A DNA stretch of 35,730 nucleotides from Bacteroidales bacterium (GCA_017454165.1 JAFTDN010000166.1:1-35730); one strand, 5' to 3'; positions 1-8,996 are shown, counted from the stretch's first letter. The notes: generated by a model not told the origin, from the sequence alone. Numbers and translations: made by a program.

Positions 1-768
1 CAGCCGCAGCCTGTTGATGCTGAAGTGGGGGCAGCTCAGCAGCGGGGCGTTGGGGGCGGGGGCGGGCAGCTTGGCGGTAGGGGAGGGGTGCAGGTCGAGC
101 ACCTCTAGGGCCTGCTCTATGTGCAGCTGGCGTAGCTGCCCGTGCTGGTCGGGGCGGTTGTAGTCAAACAGGCGGTAGGTGATGTCCGCTGCCTGTTGAA
201 TCTCGGCCAGCAATACGCCGCGGCCTATAGCGTGCACACGTCCAGCGGGGATGAACAGGGCATCGCCGGGGGCTACGGCTTCGCGGTGGAGTACCTGGGG
301 CAGGGTGCCCTGGGCAATGTGCTGGCGCAGCTCGCTGCGGCTCAGCTCGCGGTTGAATCCCGATATGAGCGAGGCATCTGCCTCGGCTTGCATTACGTAC
401 CACATTTCGGTTTTGCCTGGGCTGCCGTGCAGCTTGCGGGCGGTGGCATCGTCGGGGTGCACCTGTATCGATAGGTCATCGTGGGCATCTATGAGCTTCA
501 CCAGTAGGGGGAAGTTGGTCCCGTAGCGCTCAAATACGCGGTCGCCCAGCAGGTCGCCCATGTATACTTCGGCCAGCTCGTGCAGGGTGTTGCCTGCTAA
601 GAAGCCGTTGGCCACCACCGATTGGGTGTTGCCCATGTCGGCAATCTCCCAGCTCTCGCCGCATCGGTCTATGCCTTGGGGGTTGGGCTTGCCCAGCTGT
701 TCGGCGAGCCGATGCCCCCCCCAGGGGCGCTCCTTTATGATGGGGGTGAATTTGAGAGGGTAGAGCAT
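1..768 (-). CDS. manA: Mannose-6-phosphate isomerase, class I (3' end outside window)
   Basis: Interconverts mannose-6-phosphate and fructose-6-phosphate in the cytoplasm, feeding GDP-mannose and GDP-fucose synthesis or mannose catabolism. I translated the minus strand from the ATG at 768: 256 codons stay open to the window edge, so the C-terminus is missing. Visible family marks are ERPWGG near residue 13, the metal-binding IQVHPDD (Q102, H104), KTEMWYV (E121) and FIPAGRVHAIG (H179), the cupin ligands of type I phosphomannose isomerases. The start gives MLYPLKFTPI, the usual N-terminus. It is divergent from the exonuclease gene at 878, and a TACATTTG box lies about 50 bp upstream of the start. 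No defect is visible in the part present. Confidence 0.93.
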   Translation of the reverse strand, partial: MLYPLKFTPIIKERPWGGHRLAEQLGKPNPQGIDRCGESWEIADMGNTQSVVANGFLAGNTLHELAEVYMGDLLGDRVFERYGTNFPLLVKLIDAHDDLSIQVHPDDATARKLHGSPGKTEMWYVMQAEADASLISGFNRELSRSELRQHIAQGTLPQVLHREAVAPGDALFIPAGRVHAIGRGVLLAEIQQAADITYRLFDYNRPDQHGQLRQLHIEQALEVLDLHPSPTAKLPAPAPNAPLLSCPHFSINRLRL

Positions 769-808
769 TGCGGGCAGAGTGGTTGTTGCTTGCTGTCGAA
801 ACAATCGG

Positions 809-816
809 TATATTTG
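809..816 (+). promoter_or_regulatory. Bacteroidetes -7 element for the exonuclease gene
   Basis: TATATTTG matches TAnnTTTG, with a GTTG at 785-788 about 20 bp upstream as a possible -33 element. The gene starts at 878, which implies a leader of roughly 55 nt. A second, imperfect TATTATTTG at 849-857 is an alternative. Confidence 0.45.
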
Positions 817-824
817 CAAATGTA
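817..824 (-). promoter_or_regulatory. Bacteroidetes -7 element for manA
   Basis: TACATTTG on the minus strand matches TAnnTTTG exactly and lies about 50 bp upstream of the manA start. It directly abuts the plus-strand -7 box at 809-816. No clear -33 TTTG was found at the expected distance. Confidence 0.5.
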
Positions 825-877
825 ATACAACTTTTTGGGCCGCGCACTATTATTTGCGTGTAAAAAGTGAGAATGGT

Positions 878-1603
878 ATGATTCTTAGCGAGATAAAACC
901 AGAGAATGTGCTGTACCTCGACATTGAGACCGTGCCGCAATGCGCTACCTATGTCGAACTGCCCGCGCCCATGCGCGAGCTGTGGAACCACAAGGCGGCC
1001 ACGCTCATCCGCAGTGCCGAGGCCGAAACGCCCGAGAGCCTCTACCCCCGGGCAGGCATCTACGCCGAGTTTGGCCGTATAGTGTGCATCTCGGTGGGCA
1101 TGGTGGTGCCCAAGGGCGAGCGGCGCACGTTTCGGGTGAAGTCGTTTGCTGGGCGCGATGAGTGCCAGCTGCTGCTCGACTTTGCGCTGATGCTCAATCA
1201 GTTTGGCCAACGTGCGGGGGCCACCCTATGCGGCCACAACGCCAAGGAGTTCGATTTCCCGTTCATCGCCCGCCGTATGCTCATCAACGGGGTGCAGCTG
1301 CCGCTGCTGCTCGACATCGCGGGGCGAAAGCCCTGGGAGGTGCGCCTGCTCGACACGATGGAGCTGTGGAAGTTTGGCGACTATAAGCACTACACCTCGC
1401 TGCGCCTGCTCACCCAGGTGTTCGGCATCCCATCGCCCAAGGACGACATCGATGGTAGCCAGGTGGCCGATTGCTACTACATCGACAACGACATCGAGCG
1501 CATAGCCGTGTACTGCGAGAAGGATGTGCTGGCCGTGGCCCAGCTGCTGCTGCGCTACAAAGGGCTGCCCCTGATTGATGCCGCCGATGTGGAGCGGGTG
1601 TAG
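878..1603 (+). CDS. Predicted 3'-5' exonuclease, PolB-like (DnaQ-like fold)
   Basis: A 241-residue cytoplasmic protein resembling the stand-alone PolB-type exonuclease family (DNA_pol_B_exo2). The acidic residues of the DEDD superfamily are visible: LDIET (D15, E17) as Exo I, GHNAKEFDFPF (N121, D126) as Exo II, and YCEKDVLAVAQL (D216) as Exo III with the Tyr (Y212) four residues before the Asp, as in DEDDy enzymes. This predicts metal-dependent 3'-5' removal of nucleotides from DNA or RNA; the cellular role is not established. The ATG at 878 is preferred over an in-frame upstream extension to 779, which has no family resemblance and would overlap both predicted promoters. The gene stands alone, divergent from manA. 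Confidence 0.85.
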   Translation: MILSEIKPENVLYLDIETVPQCATYVELPAPMRELWNHKAATLIRSAEAETPESLYPRAGIYAEFGRIVCISVGMVVPKGERRTFRVKSFAGRDECQLLLDFALMLNQFGQRAGATLCGHNAKEFDFPFIARRMLINGVQLPLLLDIAGRKPWEVRLLDTMELWKFGDYKHYTSLRLLTQVFGIPSPKDDIDGSQVADCYYIDNDIERIAVYCEKDVLAVAQLLLRYKGLPLIDAADVERV

Positions 1604-1718
1604 CTAAACGGCGTTGCAATGTGTCTAATTCCTATCCACATTGGCGGCTGTATTGCCCATGATAATGGTGTAAATTGCTGAGGGGTAATCTGTTTGTGCT
1701 TGATGTGAGCACACCCCG

Positions 1719-1746
1719 CAGGGGGCTGAGCTTGCCGAACCCCCTG
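1719..1746. terminator. Possible weak terminator hairpin
   Basis: CAGGGGG at 1719-1725 can pair with CCCCCTG at 1740-1746 across a 14-nt loop, in the 158-bp convergent space between the exonuclease and DUF3352-like genes. There is no good U-run on either side. Nothing else was recognised in 1604-1761. Confidence 0.3.
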
Positions 1747-1761
1747 CCCGTGAAGCTTTTC

Positions 1762-4500
1762 CTAATCAATGCTGTAGCACACGAGCGAGCTGTTGCTGGT
1801 GCCTACGAATAGGCTGAACGCGCTGGCTCCAGGCTGCTTGGCTACGCTGAATGGTGTGCAGCCCTGTAGGGGGAAAGTTTCGCGTATGCGGCCATCGGGC
1901 CCTAGCATGTAGATGTTGTCGGCTTGGGCCGCCACCAGCCCCAGCCGGCGGTGCTCGCCGAAGTCGAATACGCCAATCCAGGGCTCCACGGGCTCGGGCA
2001 TGGTGCGGCTGAACAGGGGCTTGCCATCGGGGGTGAATGCCCTTATTTGCTGCCCATCGAGCACCACGTAGCAGTTCTGGGTGCTGCTGTTCAGGTTGAT
2101 CGTGCAGAAGGTGTGCTTGGGGCCAAATGGCTGTAGGGCTAAGCTCTTCACGTGCCCATCGAGGGTTACGGTGCGCACTACGCCCAGTGAGTCTGAGGTA
2201 ACGATGCATGGCATCCCGCTAACGGTGGTGCCCAGCCCGAACTGCCCGTGCTGAGCTATGCAGAAGTGTTCGCTGGGCTTAGCCCGCTCCTCGCCGCGTC
2301 GGTTTACGAGGTAGATGCGGTTGCGGTCGAATATCACCAAAAAGTCCTTTCCGCCCGAGCGCACCAGCCCGATGCGGTGCTTCACCACGGTTTCGGTTTT
2401 CCCGAAAGCCCATCCCTCCACTGGTTTGCCAGCCGCATCGAACATGTATATGTGTCGGTCGGCGCAGGCCTGTAGCAGGCGGTAGGTACGGTTGCCATCG
2501 TAGTCGACCACGGTGAGCGGGTTGGTGGCCTTAGTTGGCAGGGCTATGGGGAAGCCCTCCACATCGCGCCCTAGTCGGTCTATCATGTAGATGTGCGACT
2601 GCGTGCTGAACACGAGCTGTAGCTTGCCGTTGCGGAAGGCATCTACCTGCTGCACATCGCCGGTAATGGCCCCCTGCACCCTCCGCTCCCATAGCAGCCT
2701 TCCCTGGGGGCCTATGAGGTAGACGTTGTGGGCGGTGTCCTGTACGAATATCTCGCGTTCGCGGGTGTTGTGGTTCACCACTAGCTGGGGTTTGTTCAGC
2801 GGCTTGGCATGTAGGGTCGAGACCCATTGCGTTTGATTTGTGGCCGTGCGGATCATTTTTCCGTGGGCCACGTTTAGGGCTGCGAAGATGTACGGGTTCC
2901 CTCCCACCAGCTGTGCCGATAGGCCAGTTAGTCCCTGCTGTGCAGCCGATATGAGCAGCTGGGTGAATGGGGGGGTGGTGTATAGGGCTATAAGCTCCGA
3001 TGCGTGCAAGGGATTGATGTACAGGCAGAAGTTTGATTTTTTTACGGTTTCGGTGGCGAAGCTGCGGTAGTTCACATCGGCCCCCAGGGTGTGGTTGCGG
3101 TGTACGTTCTTGGCCAAACGGGCCAGCGCCTCTGGGGTTTGAGCGTATATAATCAGGTTGTCGATGAAGCAGCAGAAGCGGTCTAGCTCGGGGTCGAATG
3201 CGCTGCCCCACACATCGCGGTGTAGGCCTGGGGCTGGGAACTGCAACACGTCGAGCGTTTGCCCGCGTTCGAGCTGCATGGTGCGGTTCTGCGGTGCTTG
3301 CCCAGCCAAGGCCACCTTCTGAGCCTGTTCTATGGCTCGGCGGGCGGCGCTGGGGCTGTCGGTGTTGGCCACTATGTACCAGCAGCTGGGTACATCGGAC
3401 TGCATCGAGGGCCAGTGCACCAATGCCATCTGATCTTTCATGAGCACCTTGAACAGCTCCTCGGGCATGGCCCCCAGCTGCTTTTTACGTTGCGATAGGC
3501 GCTGTGTGTAGGGGTGGATTTCGCGTTTGCGCTCGAGGTAGCTGCGGTATAGGGCTAGGTGCTCGGCCTGATTGGGGATGCCCCACCAGAGGTACGTGCC
3601 CGTTTCGGCGGGCATGGCCTGCTGTAGCGATTGCTGCACAGGTCGTTGCGGGCAGAGCAGCCGTAGGTACGAGTTGGTCGAGTCGGCCACGGTGGCCAGC
3701 CCGTTGGCCATGATGTGGTCGGGGCTTAGGCCGAGGTCCAGCTCGGCCCATATGGCCATGTCGGCGATGGTGTGGCTGGCGCGGCGGTGGTTGGGGTGTA
3801 CTGCCGCTGCAATGGAGGCGGGCAGCTGGCGGAGCTGCACGAATAGGTTGGCTGGCACACCCTTCCCTGCCATGTTCAGTATTTGGTTGAACTGCGTGTT
3901 GTTGGTCAGCGATGTGTTGTTATCTATTTGATTTATAGCGCGCTCTGTGAGTATTTTTGATCTTGAGATGATGACAACGCCATGGTTAGTGCATATGGCG
4001 TAGGTGTGGTTGTTGCTTGCCCTGATTTTGCTGATGGCGGTCTGGTTATACATGCGCTCCGAGGGGTCGATACGGTCGGGGGCCAATCCGTGCACAAGGG
4101 CCATGATGTCGGCTCGGCTCATGCCGTTGGGGAGCTGCAGGGCGGCCAGCCACTCGTGCTCCTTGCCCATGGGGCATAGGGCCACTAACAGGGGCTGTGC
4201 GGTCAGCGCGTTGCGCACATCGGCGTGGTGGGTGAATAGGCTGTCGGCCAGCCGCATGATGCTCGTCAGGCCGCGCAGCTCGTATATTCGGCTCAGGCCG
4301 TGGCACAGTTTGTGCTCGCGCAGGCTGTGGGCGAGGTTCTCGAACTGGTTTATTTTTATGATTATGGACGATTCCATGGGGATGGCCTGTATGGCCGTGG
4401 ACTGGGGCTGCGCCGAGCGCTCGAACCACGTATGTACGGCTAGGGCCAGCCCAATGGTGATGAGCAGGGCCGCAGCGCATAGTATTAGGAATCTTTTCAT
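1762..4500 (-). CDS. Anchored DUF3352-like / PQQ-propeller-like envelope protein
   Basis: A 912-residue protein with one N-terminal membrane segment (about residues 4-22) after a short basic start, so most of it should lie outside the inner membrane. Residues about 40-550 resemble the large Bacteroidales proteins annotated as DUF3352. From about residue 570 to the end there are recurring blade-like units of the type VYLIGPQGRLLWE, IYMIDRLGRDVEGFP and IYMFDAAGKPVEGW, as in PQQ/YVTN-type beta-propellers. It is the last gene of the M23-dxr-rseP-mltD operon, 22 bp after mltD, which suggests an envelope function. The biochemical role is unknown. The ATG at 4500 precedes a clear hydrophobic segment, so the start is well supported. 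Confidence 0.7.
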   Translation of the reverse strand: MKRFLILCAAALLITIGLALAVHTWFERSAQPQSTAIQAIPMESSIIIKINQFENLAHSLREHKLCHGLSRIYELRGLTSIMRLADSLFTHHADVRNALTAQPLLVALCPMGKEHEWLAALQLPNGMSRADIMALVHGLAPDRIDPSERMYNQTAISKIRASNNHTYAICTNHGVVIISRSKILTERAINQIDNNTSLTNNTQFNQILNMAGKGVPANLFVQLRQLPASIAAAVHPNHRRASHTIADMAIWAELDLGLSPDHIMANGLATVADSTNSYLRLLCPQRPVQQSLQQAMPAETGTYLWWGIPNQAEHLALYRSYLERKREIHPYTQRLSQRKKQLGAMPEELFKVLMKDQMALVHWPSMQSDVPSCWYIVANTDSPSAARRAIEQAQKVALAGQAPQNRTMQLERGQTLDVLQFPAPGLHRDVWGSAFDPELDRFCCFIDNLIIYAQTPEALARLAKNVHRNHTLGADVNYRSFATETVKKSNFCLYINPLHASELIALYTTPPFTQLLISAAQQGLTGLSAQLVGGNPYIFAALNVAHGKMIRTATNQTQWVSTLHAKPLNKPQLVVNHNTREREIFVQDTAHNVYLIGPQGRLLWERRVQGAITGDVQQVDAFRNGKLQLVFSTQSHIYMIDRLGRDVEGFPIALPTKATNPLTVVDYDGNRTYRLLQACADRHIYMFDAAGKPVEGWAFGKTETVVKHRIGLVRSGGKDFLVIFDRNRIYLVNRRGEERAKPSEHFCIAQHGQFGLGTTVSGMPCIVTSDSLGVVRTVTLDGHVKSLALQPFGPKHTFCTINLNSSTQNCYVVLDGQQIRAFTPDGKPLFSRTMPEPVEPWIGVFDFGEHRRLGLVAAQADNIYMLGPDGRIRETFPLQGCTPFSVAKQPGASAFSLFVGTSNSSLVCYSID

Positions 4501-4522
4501 TGCATTGGGCGGATTATATTAT

Positions 4523-5617
4523 CTAGGGCAGGCGCAGCTTTATGCGTTCGCCCACCCGCAGGGTGGTGCTTATGGAGGGGTTCCATCGTATGATGTCGGC
4601 CACAGAGCAGCTGTGTTTCTGCGCTATGCGCATCAGGGTGTCGCCAGGGAGCGCTACGTATAGGGCCCATTGCCCGATGTCGGAGCTGCGGGGGGCGGGC
4701 AGTGCGGCCTCGGGGGCGGCGGCGGCTCTAGCGGCAATGCTCGCCCTGGCCGTGCGGGGTACGCGTAGGCGGTGCCCTGCGGGGGCCACGAGGCGCACTA
4801 GCTGGGGGTTGAGCATCTCGAGCATCTCAATTGGGGCCTCGGGCGGTGTGGCCAGCTCCGATAGCTGGGCAGGTCGTTGCAGCGCGATGGTGCATGTTTG
4901 CCCATGCGCTATGGGCGCGGCCTTTGGGGCTATGCCATGGAGCTGCGGGTGCTGCATTACGTAGGCGGCGGCGATGAATGCGGGTACGTAGTTCTGCGCG
5001 GCCTCGGGCAGCATGGGGCATATCTCCCAGAAGCGGCGCGATTTGCATCGGTTCAGCACGGCCTGCAGGGCGGTGGGGCCCATGTTGTAGGCGGTTAGGG
5101 CTAGATGCCAGTCTCCGAATGCGGTGTGCAGCTCTTTTAGGTATAGGCAGGCGGCCTCGGTGGAGGCCGTGGGGTCCATGCGCAGATCCACGATGGAGTC
5201 CACAGTGAGGCCGTATATGATGCCCGAGTTGAGCTTGAACTGCCATAGTCCAACGGCCTGCGAGCGCGATACGGCGCGGGGATTGAGTGCCGATTCTACC
5301 ACGGCCAGGTAGCGCAGCTCGGGGGGCAGCCCGTGGCGGGCTATGATGCTGTCGAACAGCGGGAAGTATAGCTCGGCCAGGCCCAGCATCTGCGCCACCT
5401 GGGGGCGGCGGCGGTCGATGTACTCCTCGAGGTAGTGCTTTACGCGGGGCGTAAAGTCGAACCCTATGGTGGAGCGGCCATCCATGGAGGCCAGCTGGTA
5501 CTCGTAGTACAGGTCAGGGTAGGCCGCATAGCTGGTGTCGGCACCCTGACCGAATAGCCGCGCAGGGAGCAGCAGTATGACTAATAGCTTGAGTATTAGG
5601 CGTTGGATATGTGGCAT
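4523..5617 (-). CDS. Membrane-associated lytic transglycosylase (MltD-type) with C-terminal LysM
   Basis: A 364-residue periplasmic enzyme predicted to cleave the MurNAc-GlcNAc bond of peptidoglycan with formation of 1,6-anhydroMurNAc. It begins with a signal peptide (residues 1-24, ending near LFGQG). The SLT domain carries VVESALNPRAVS with the catalytic Glu at 108, AVGLWQF at 121-127 and LTAYNMGP at 174-181, the usual family 1 goose-lysozyme-like motifs. A LysM domain occupies about residues 320-364 (GDTLMRIAQKHS followed by IIRWNPSIS). The start is the ATG at 5617: it overlaps the rseP stop as TAATG, implying translational coupling. The in-frame extension further upstream only runs inside rseP. 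Confidence 0.88.
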   Translation of the reverse strand: MPHIQRLILKLLVILLLPARLFGQGADTSYAAYPDLYYEYQLASMDGRSTIGFDFTPRVKHYLEEYIDRRRPQVAQMLGLAELYFPLFDSIIARHGLPPELRYLAVVESALNPRAVSRSQAVGLWQFKLNSGIIYGLTVDSIVDLRMDPTASTEAACLYLKELHTAFGDWHLALTAYNMGPTALQAVLNRCKSRRFWEICPMLPEAAQNYVPAFIAAAYVMQHPQLHGIAPKAAPIAHGQTCTIALQRPAQLSELATPPEAPIEMLEMLNPQLVRLVAPAGHRLRVPRTARASIAARAAAAPEAALPAPRSSDIGQWALYVALPGDTLMRIAQKHSCSVADIIRWNPSISTTLRVGERIKLRLP

Positions 5618-6936
5618 TATCGGAAGAGTCTTACTATGTCGTTGCCGTTGGCGTAGAGCAGCAATGCGAACAGGAGCATCATCCCCGCCATCTGGGCGTA
5701 TTGCAGGAACCTGTCGCTGGGCTTTCGGCCCGCGATTATTTCGTAGAGCAGGAATAGCACATGCCCGCCATCGAGCGCCGGTATGGGCAGTATATTCATG
5801 ATGGCCAAAATGATGGACAGGAATGCGGTGAGCAGCCAGAACGACTGCCAGTCCCACACTCCGGGGAATATTTTGCCTATGGAGATGAACCCGCCCAGCG
5901 ATTCGTATGCTTTTGTTTGTGGCTTGAACATGAGCTTGAGCTGCTTCACGTAGCTCACGGCGGTGGCATACCCCTTTTGTGCCCCAGCGGGGATCGAGGC
6001 CAGCAGGGAGTAGTCCTTTTGGGCTGTGCTCAGGAATTGCTTGATGTTGGCCTGCTGCCTTATGCCCACCTTGCCCTCGGGCGTAACGGCCACGGGCAGC
6101 TCCAGCGGTAGCCCATCGCGCAGCAACCCCAGCCTGATGGTGTCGCCCCTGTGGTTGGCGGTGGCCTGGCTCAGCTCATCGAAGAACATGGCGGGCTGCC
6201 CATCGATGGCCCGTAGTTGGTCGCCGGGCCTGACGCCCGCCTGGGCGGCGGGCATGTCGGGCACCAGCTCGTCCACCACGAACGGGATGCGGGGCATGAA
6301 TATCACGGGGCGCTTCACCATGGCGGCCAGCGCCCGCTCGGGGATGTCGATAATCAGGGTGTCGGCCCCCCGGGCCACGGTTACGCGACGGTCGGAGTTG
6401 AGCAGGATGTCGTGGGCCACGAGCTGGAAGTTGTCCACCTCGCGCCCGCCTACCAGCAAGATGCGGTCGCCATGCCTGAAGCCCATCTCCAGCGCCAGCG
6501 AGTCGCACTGCACACCGTAGGTGAGGTTGCGCGTGGGCAGGTACTCCTCGCCCCAGGCGAACAGCACCATGCTGTAGATGAGCAGCGCCAGCACGAAGTT
6601 CACCACCACGCCTGCCACCATGATGATGAGCCGCTGCCATGCGGGCTTGGTGCGGAATTCGTAGGGTTGGGGGGGGCGCTTCATCTGCTCGGTGTCCATC
6701 GATTCGTCGATCATGCCGGCGATTTTGACGTACCCCCCCAGCGGCAGCCAGCCGATGCCGTACTCGGTCTCGCCCCGCTTCATCTTGAAGAGCGAGAACC
6801 ATGGGTCGAAGAAGATGTAGAACTTCTCCACCCTCACGCCGAACAGCCGGGCGGCGCAGAAGTGCCCCAGCTCGTGCAGCATCACCAGGATGGATAGGCT
6901 CAGAAAGAATTGGGCTACCTTTATCAGGATTTCCAT
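5617..6936 (-). CDS. rseP: RIP metalloprotease RseP (site-2 protease family)
   Basis: A 439-residue inner-membrane zinc protease that cuts transmembrane substrates such as anti-sigma factors or signal-peptide remnants. The zinc motif HELGH is at residues 21-25 inside the first membrane segment, and the second active-site motif NILPIPALDGGH lies in the C-terminal membrane region. PDZ-like segments occur between; the clearer one has AAQAGVRPGDQLRAIDG at about residues 215-235. The order dxr then rseP is widely conserved in bacteria and is seen here with a 12-bp gap. The stop codon overlaps the mltD start. Length and motifs are normal, so the protein should be active; its substrates in this organism are unknown. 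Confidence 0.95.
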   Translation of the reverse strand: MEILIKVAQFFLSLSILVMLHELGHFCAARLFGVRVEKFYIFFDPWFSLFKMKRGETEYGIGWLPLGGYVKIAGMIDESMDTEQMKRPPQPYEFRTKPAWQRLIIMVAGVVVNFVLALLIYSMVLFAWGEEYLPTRNLTYGVQCDSLALEMGFRHGDRILLVGGREVDNFQLVAHDILLNSDRRVTVARGADTLIIDIPERALAAMVKRPVIFMPRIPFVVDELVPDMPAAQAGVRPGDQLRAIDGQPAMFFDELSQATANHRGDTIRLGLLRDGLPLELPVAVTPEGKVGIRQQANIKQFLSTAQKDYSLLASIPAGAQKGYATAVSYVKQLKLMFKPQTKAYESLGGFISIGKIFPGVWDWQSFWLLTAFLSIILAIMNILPIPALDGGHVLFLLYEIIAGRKPSDRFLQYAQMAGMMLLFALLLYANGNDIVRLFR

Positions 6937-6948
6937 GTGGTATGTGTG

Positions 6949-8106
6949 CTATGCGGTTTGCAGAATTTGAAGGGCCATGCGCCGCGCTTCGCCATCGGAC
7001 TGTAGCAGGGTGTCTAAGTCGATGGGCCCATTGGTGCTTGGGGTGTGGCCAAGCGTGCGTTCCACCACCATTGGAATCTGGCCAAAGGTGATGCGCTTTT
7101 GCAGGAAGGCCTCCACGGCTACCTCGTTGGCCGCATTGAGCGTGCACGGGGCGTAGCCGCCTTGGCGCATGGCCTCTAGGGCCAACGCGAGGCAGGGGAA
7201 GCGCACGGTGTCGGGCTGTTCAAAGGTGAGCGCGGCCATCTGTCCGAAGTCGAGCCGGGGCAGCTCAGGGGCTGGTAGCCGTTCGGGATAGCCCAGGGCG
7301 TACTGTATGGGCAGGCGCATGTCGGGTTGGCCCAGCTGGGCTTTCACCGCGCCATCGGCGAACTGCACCATGGAGTGCACCACCGACTGCGGGTGCACCA
7401 GCACCTCTATCTGGTTGTCGGCCAGGCCGAATAGCCATTTGGCCTCCATGGTCTCGAAACCCTTATTCATCAGGGTGGCCGAGTCGATGGTAACCTTGGG
7501 GCCCATGTGCCAGTTGGGGTGCGCCAGGGCCTGCTCGGGCGTGGCCAGGGCCAGCTGCTCGGCGGGCAGGGTGCGGAAGGGGCCGCCCGAGGCGGTGAGC
7601 AGCACCTTCTCCACTGGGCTCCGCTCGCCCACGAGGCACTGGAATATGGCCGAGTGCTCCGAGTCCACTGGGATTATGGGGGCGCGGTGCGCTTGGGCTA
7701 GGCCCACCACCAGCTCGCCCGCCACCACCAGGGTCTCCTTGTTGGCCAGGGCTATGGTTTTGCCGTGCTTCAGGGCCGCCACCGTGGGGGCTAGGCCCGC
7801 GAAGCCCACCAGCGCGTTGAGCACCATGTCGATGCTGCTCATGGTGGCGCACTGGACGATGGCCTCGTACCCTCCGTATGTCTTTATATCGGTGTGCGCC
7901 AGTGCCTTGCGCACGTTGGGGAGCAAATCGGCGTTGGCTATCACCACGGCGTTGGGGCCGAAGCGCAGGGCCTGCTCCACCAGCGTCTGCCATTGGTGCT
8001 GGGCGGTGAGCAGCTCCACGTGCAGCTTGTCGGGGTGCAGCGCCGCTATCTGTAGGGCCTGGGTGCCGATGGAGCCCGTGGAGCCTAGTATGGCTATGTT
8101 CCTCAT
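6949..8106 (-). CDS. dxr: 1-deoxy-D-xylulose 5-phosphate reductoisomerase
   Basis: Converts DXP to 2-C-methyl-D-erythritol 4-phosphate with NADPH, the committed step of the MEP isoprenoid pathway, in the cytoplasm. The 385-residue length is normal. Visible motifs are the nucleotide-binding GSTGSIG at residues 8-14, ANKETLVVAGE, DSEHSAIFQC with the metal ligands (D and E), ASGGPFR, and NWHMGPKVTIDSATLMNKGFE with the substrate loop. It is the second gene of the envelope operon: its ATG at 8106 is one base after the stop of the M23 gene, and it is followed by rseP after 12 bp. Isoprenoid supply for undecaprenyl phosphate fits the peptidoglycan neighbours. Confidence 0.97.
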   Translation of the reverse strand: MRNIAILGSTGSIGTQALQIAALHPDKLHVELLTAQHQWQTLVEQALRFGPNAVVIANADLLPNVRKALAHTDIKTYGGYEAIVQCATMSSIDMVLNALVGFAGLAPTVAALKHGKTIALANKETLVVAGELVVGLAQAHRAPIIPVDSEHSAIFQCLVGERSPVEKVLLTASGGPFRTLPAEQLALATPEQALAHPNWHMGPKVTIDSATLMNKGFETMEAKWLFGLADNQIEVLVHPQSVVHSMVQFADGAVKAQLGQPDMRLPIQYALGYPERLPAPELPRLDFGQMAALTFEQPDTVRFPCLALALEAMRQGGYAPCTLNAANEVAVEAFLQKRITFGQIPMVVERTLGHTPSTNGPIDLDTLLQSDGEARRMALQILQTA

Positions 8107-8107
8107 G

Positions 8108-8938
8108 TCAGAAGTGGATGAACTCGGCGGGGTCGAGTGGCGAGCAGTCGTACCATAGCTCGAAGTGCAGGTGGGGGCCAGTGGTGAGCTCGCCCGAGTT
8201 GCCTATGATGGCTATGGTCTCGCCCGCCTTCACCCGCTCGCCCTGCCGCTTGAGCAGCTTGCTGTTGTGCTTGTAGAACGATATATAGTTGTTCTTGTGC
8301 TGTATGGCCATGGTGTGCCCCGTTTCGAGTGCCCACGATGACAGTATGACCGTGCCATCGGCGATGGCCAAGACCACCTCGTTGGGGGGGGCCACGAGGT
8401 CTATTCCGTAGTGGTTCTGGTGTGGGTTGTAGTGGTTGATTACCACGCCCTTGATGGGGGGAAGAAAGAATATGTTGGTCCCAGAGCTCCCATTGTTGTT
8501 GAGCTCGGCGATGTTGTATATGTTCTCGGTCTCAATCTCCTGCCGCAGCAGGGAGTCCTCGATCGACTTGCTGAAGTCTAGGTTCTTGTACTTGTGCCCC
8601 GAGTCGGGCGTGATGTTCACGGCGCGGGGCTGGCCGTCGTTTAGGATGATGGAGATGGTCTCGTAGTAGCGCTGCCATTCGGTCATCCGGGCCTCGAGCG
8701 AGTCGGCTTTCAGGGCGTTGGCTATGTAGCCCTTGCGGGTATTGCCATCGGGATACCCCGGGATGAGCTCCCTGATGGGGGTGAAGGCGATGAGCAGCGT
8801 TACCAGCAGTATGAGGGCCAGCGCGAATCCGCCCAGCGCGATGATGATGTTGAGCCACGATACGCGGAGCTTTACCACCTCCTCGTAGGTCTGATCGTTG
8901 AGGATGCTTAGCCTGTATTTGCTCCGGAGCCTACTCAT
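8108..8938 (-). CDS. M23 (LytM-type) peptidoglycan endopeptidase, membrane-anchored
   Basis: A 276-residue protein with a cytoplasmic N-terminus (MSRLRSKYRLSILND), one membrane segment at about residues 30-52, a linker, and a C-terminal LytM domain. The zinc ligands H176 and D180 (HYGID) and H258 (GPHLHFE), with catalytic H224 and H256, are all present. An active peptide cross-link endopeptidase is therefore predicted, unlike degenerate M23 proteins that only activate amidases. I chose the ATG at 8938; an in-frame GTG at 8965 would add nine residues and also lies downstream of the promoter, so the start is uncertain. It is the first gene of the operon continuing into dxr, rseP, mltD and the DUF3352-like gene. 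Confidence 0.85.
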   Translation of the reverse strand: MSRLRSKYRLSILNDQTYEEVVKLRVSWLNIIIALGGFALALILLVTLLIAFTPIRELIPGYPDGNTRKGYIANALKADSLEARMTEWQRYYETISIILNDGQPRAVNITPDSGHKYKNLDFSKSIEDSLLRQEIETENIYNIAELNNNGSSGTNIFFLPPIKGVVINHYNPHQNHYGIDLVAPPNEVVLAIADGTVILSSWALETGHTMAIQHKNNYISFYKHNSKLLKRQGERVKAGETIAIIGNSGELTTGPHLHFELWYDCSPLDPAEFIHF

Positions 8939-8988
8939 TAGGCCTACGTCTGCCTTGTTGTCCACGGTTGTGCTTGTGTTTTGCCGAG

Positions 8989-8996
8989 CAAATATA
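8989..8996 (-). promoter_or_regulatory. -7 element of the M23-dxr-rseP-mltD operon
   Basis: TATATTTG on the minus strand matches TAnnTTTG and lies 51 bp upstream of the ATG at 8938 (24 bp upstream of the alternative GTG). A TTTCTG about 18 bp further up may act as the -33 element. Confidence 0.55.

Noticed and set aside
530..1210. Minus-strand open frame overlapping manA and the exonuclease gene
   Set aside because: It crosses two well-supported genes in other frames and their shared promoter region.
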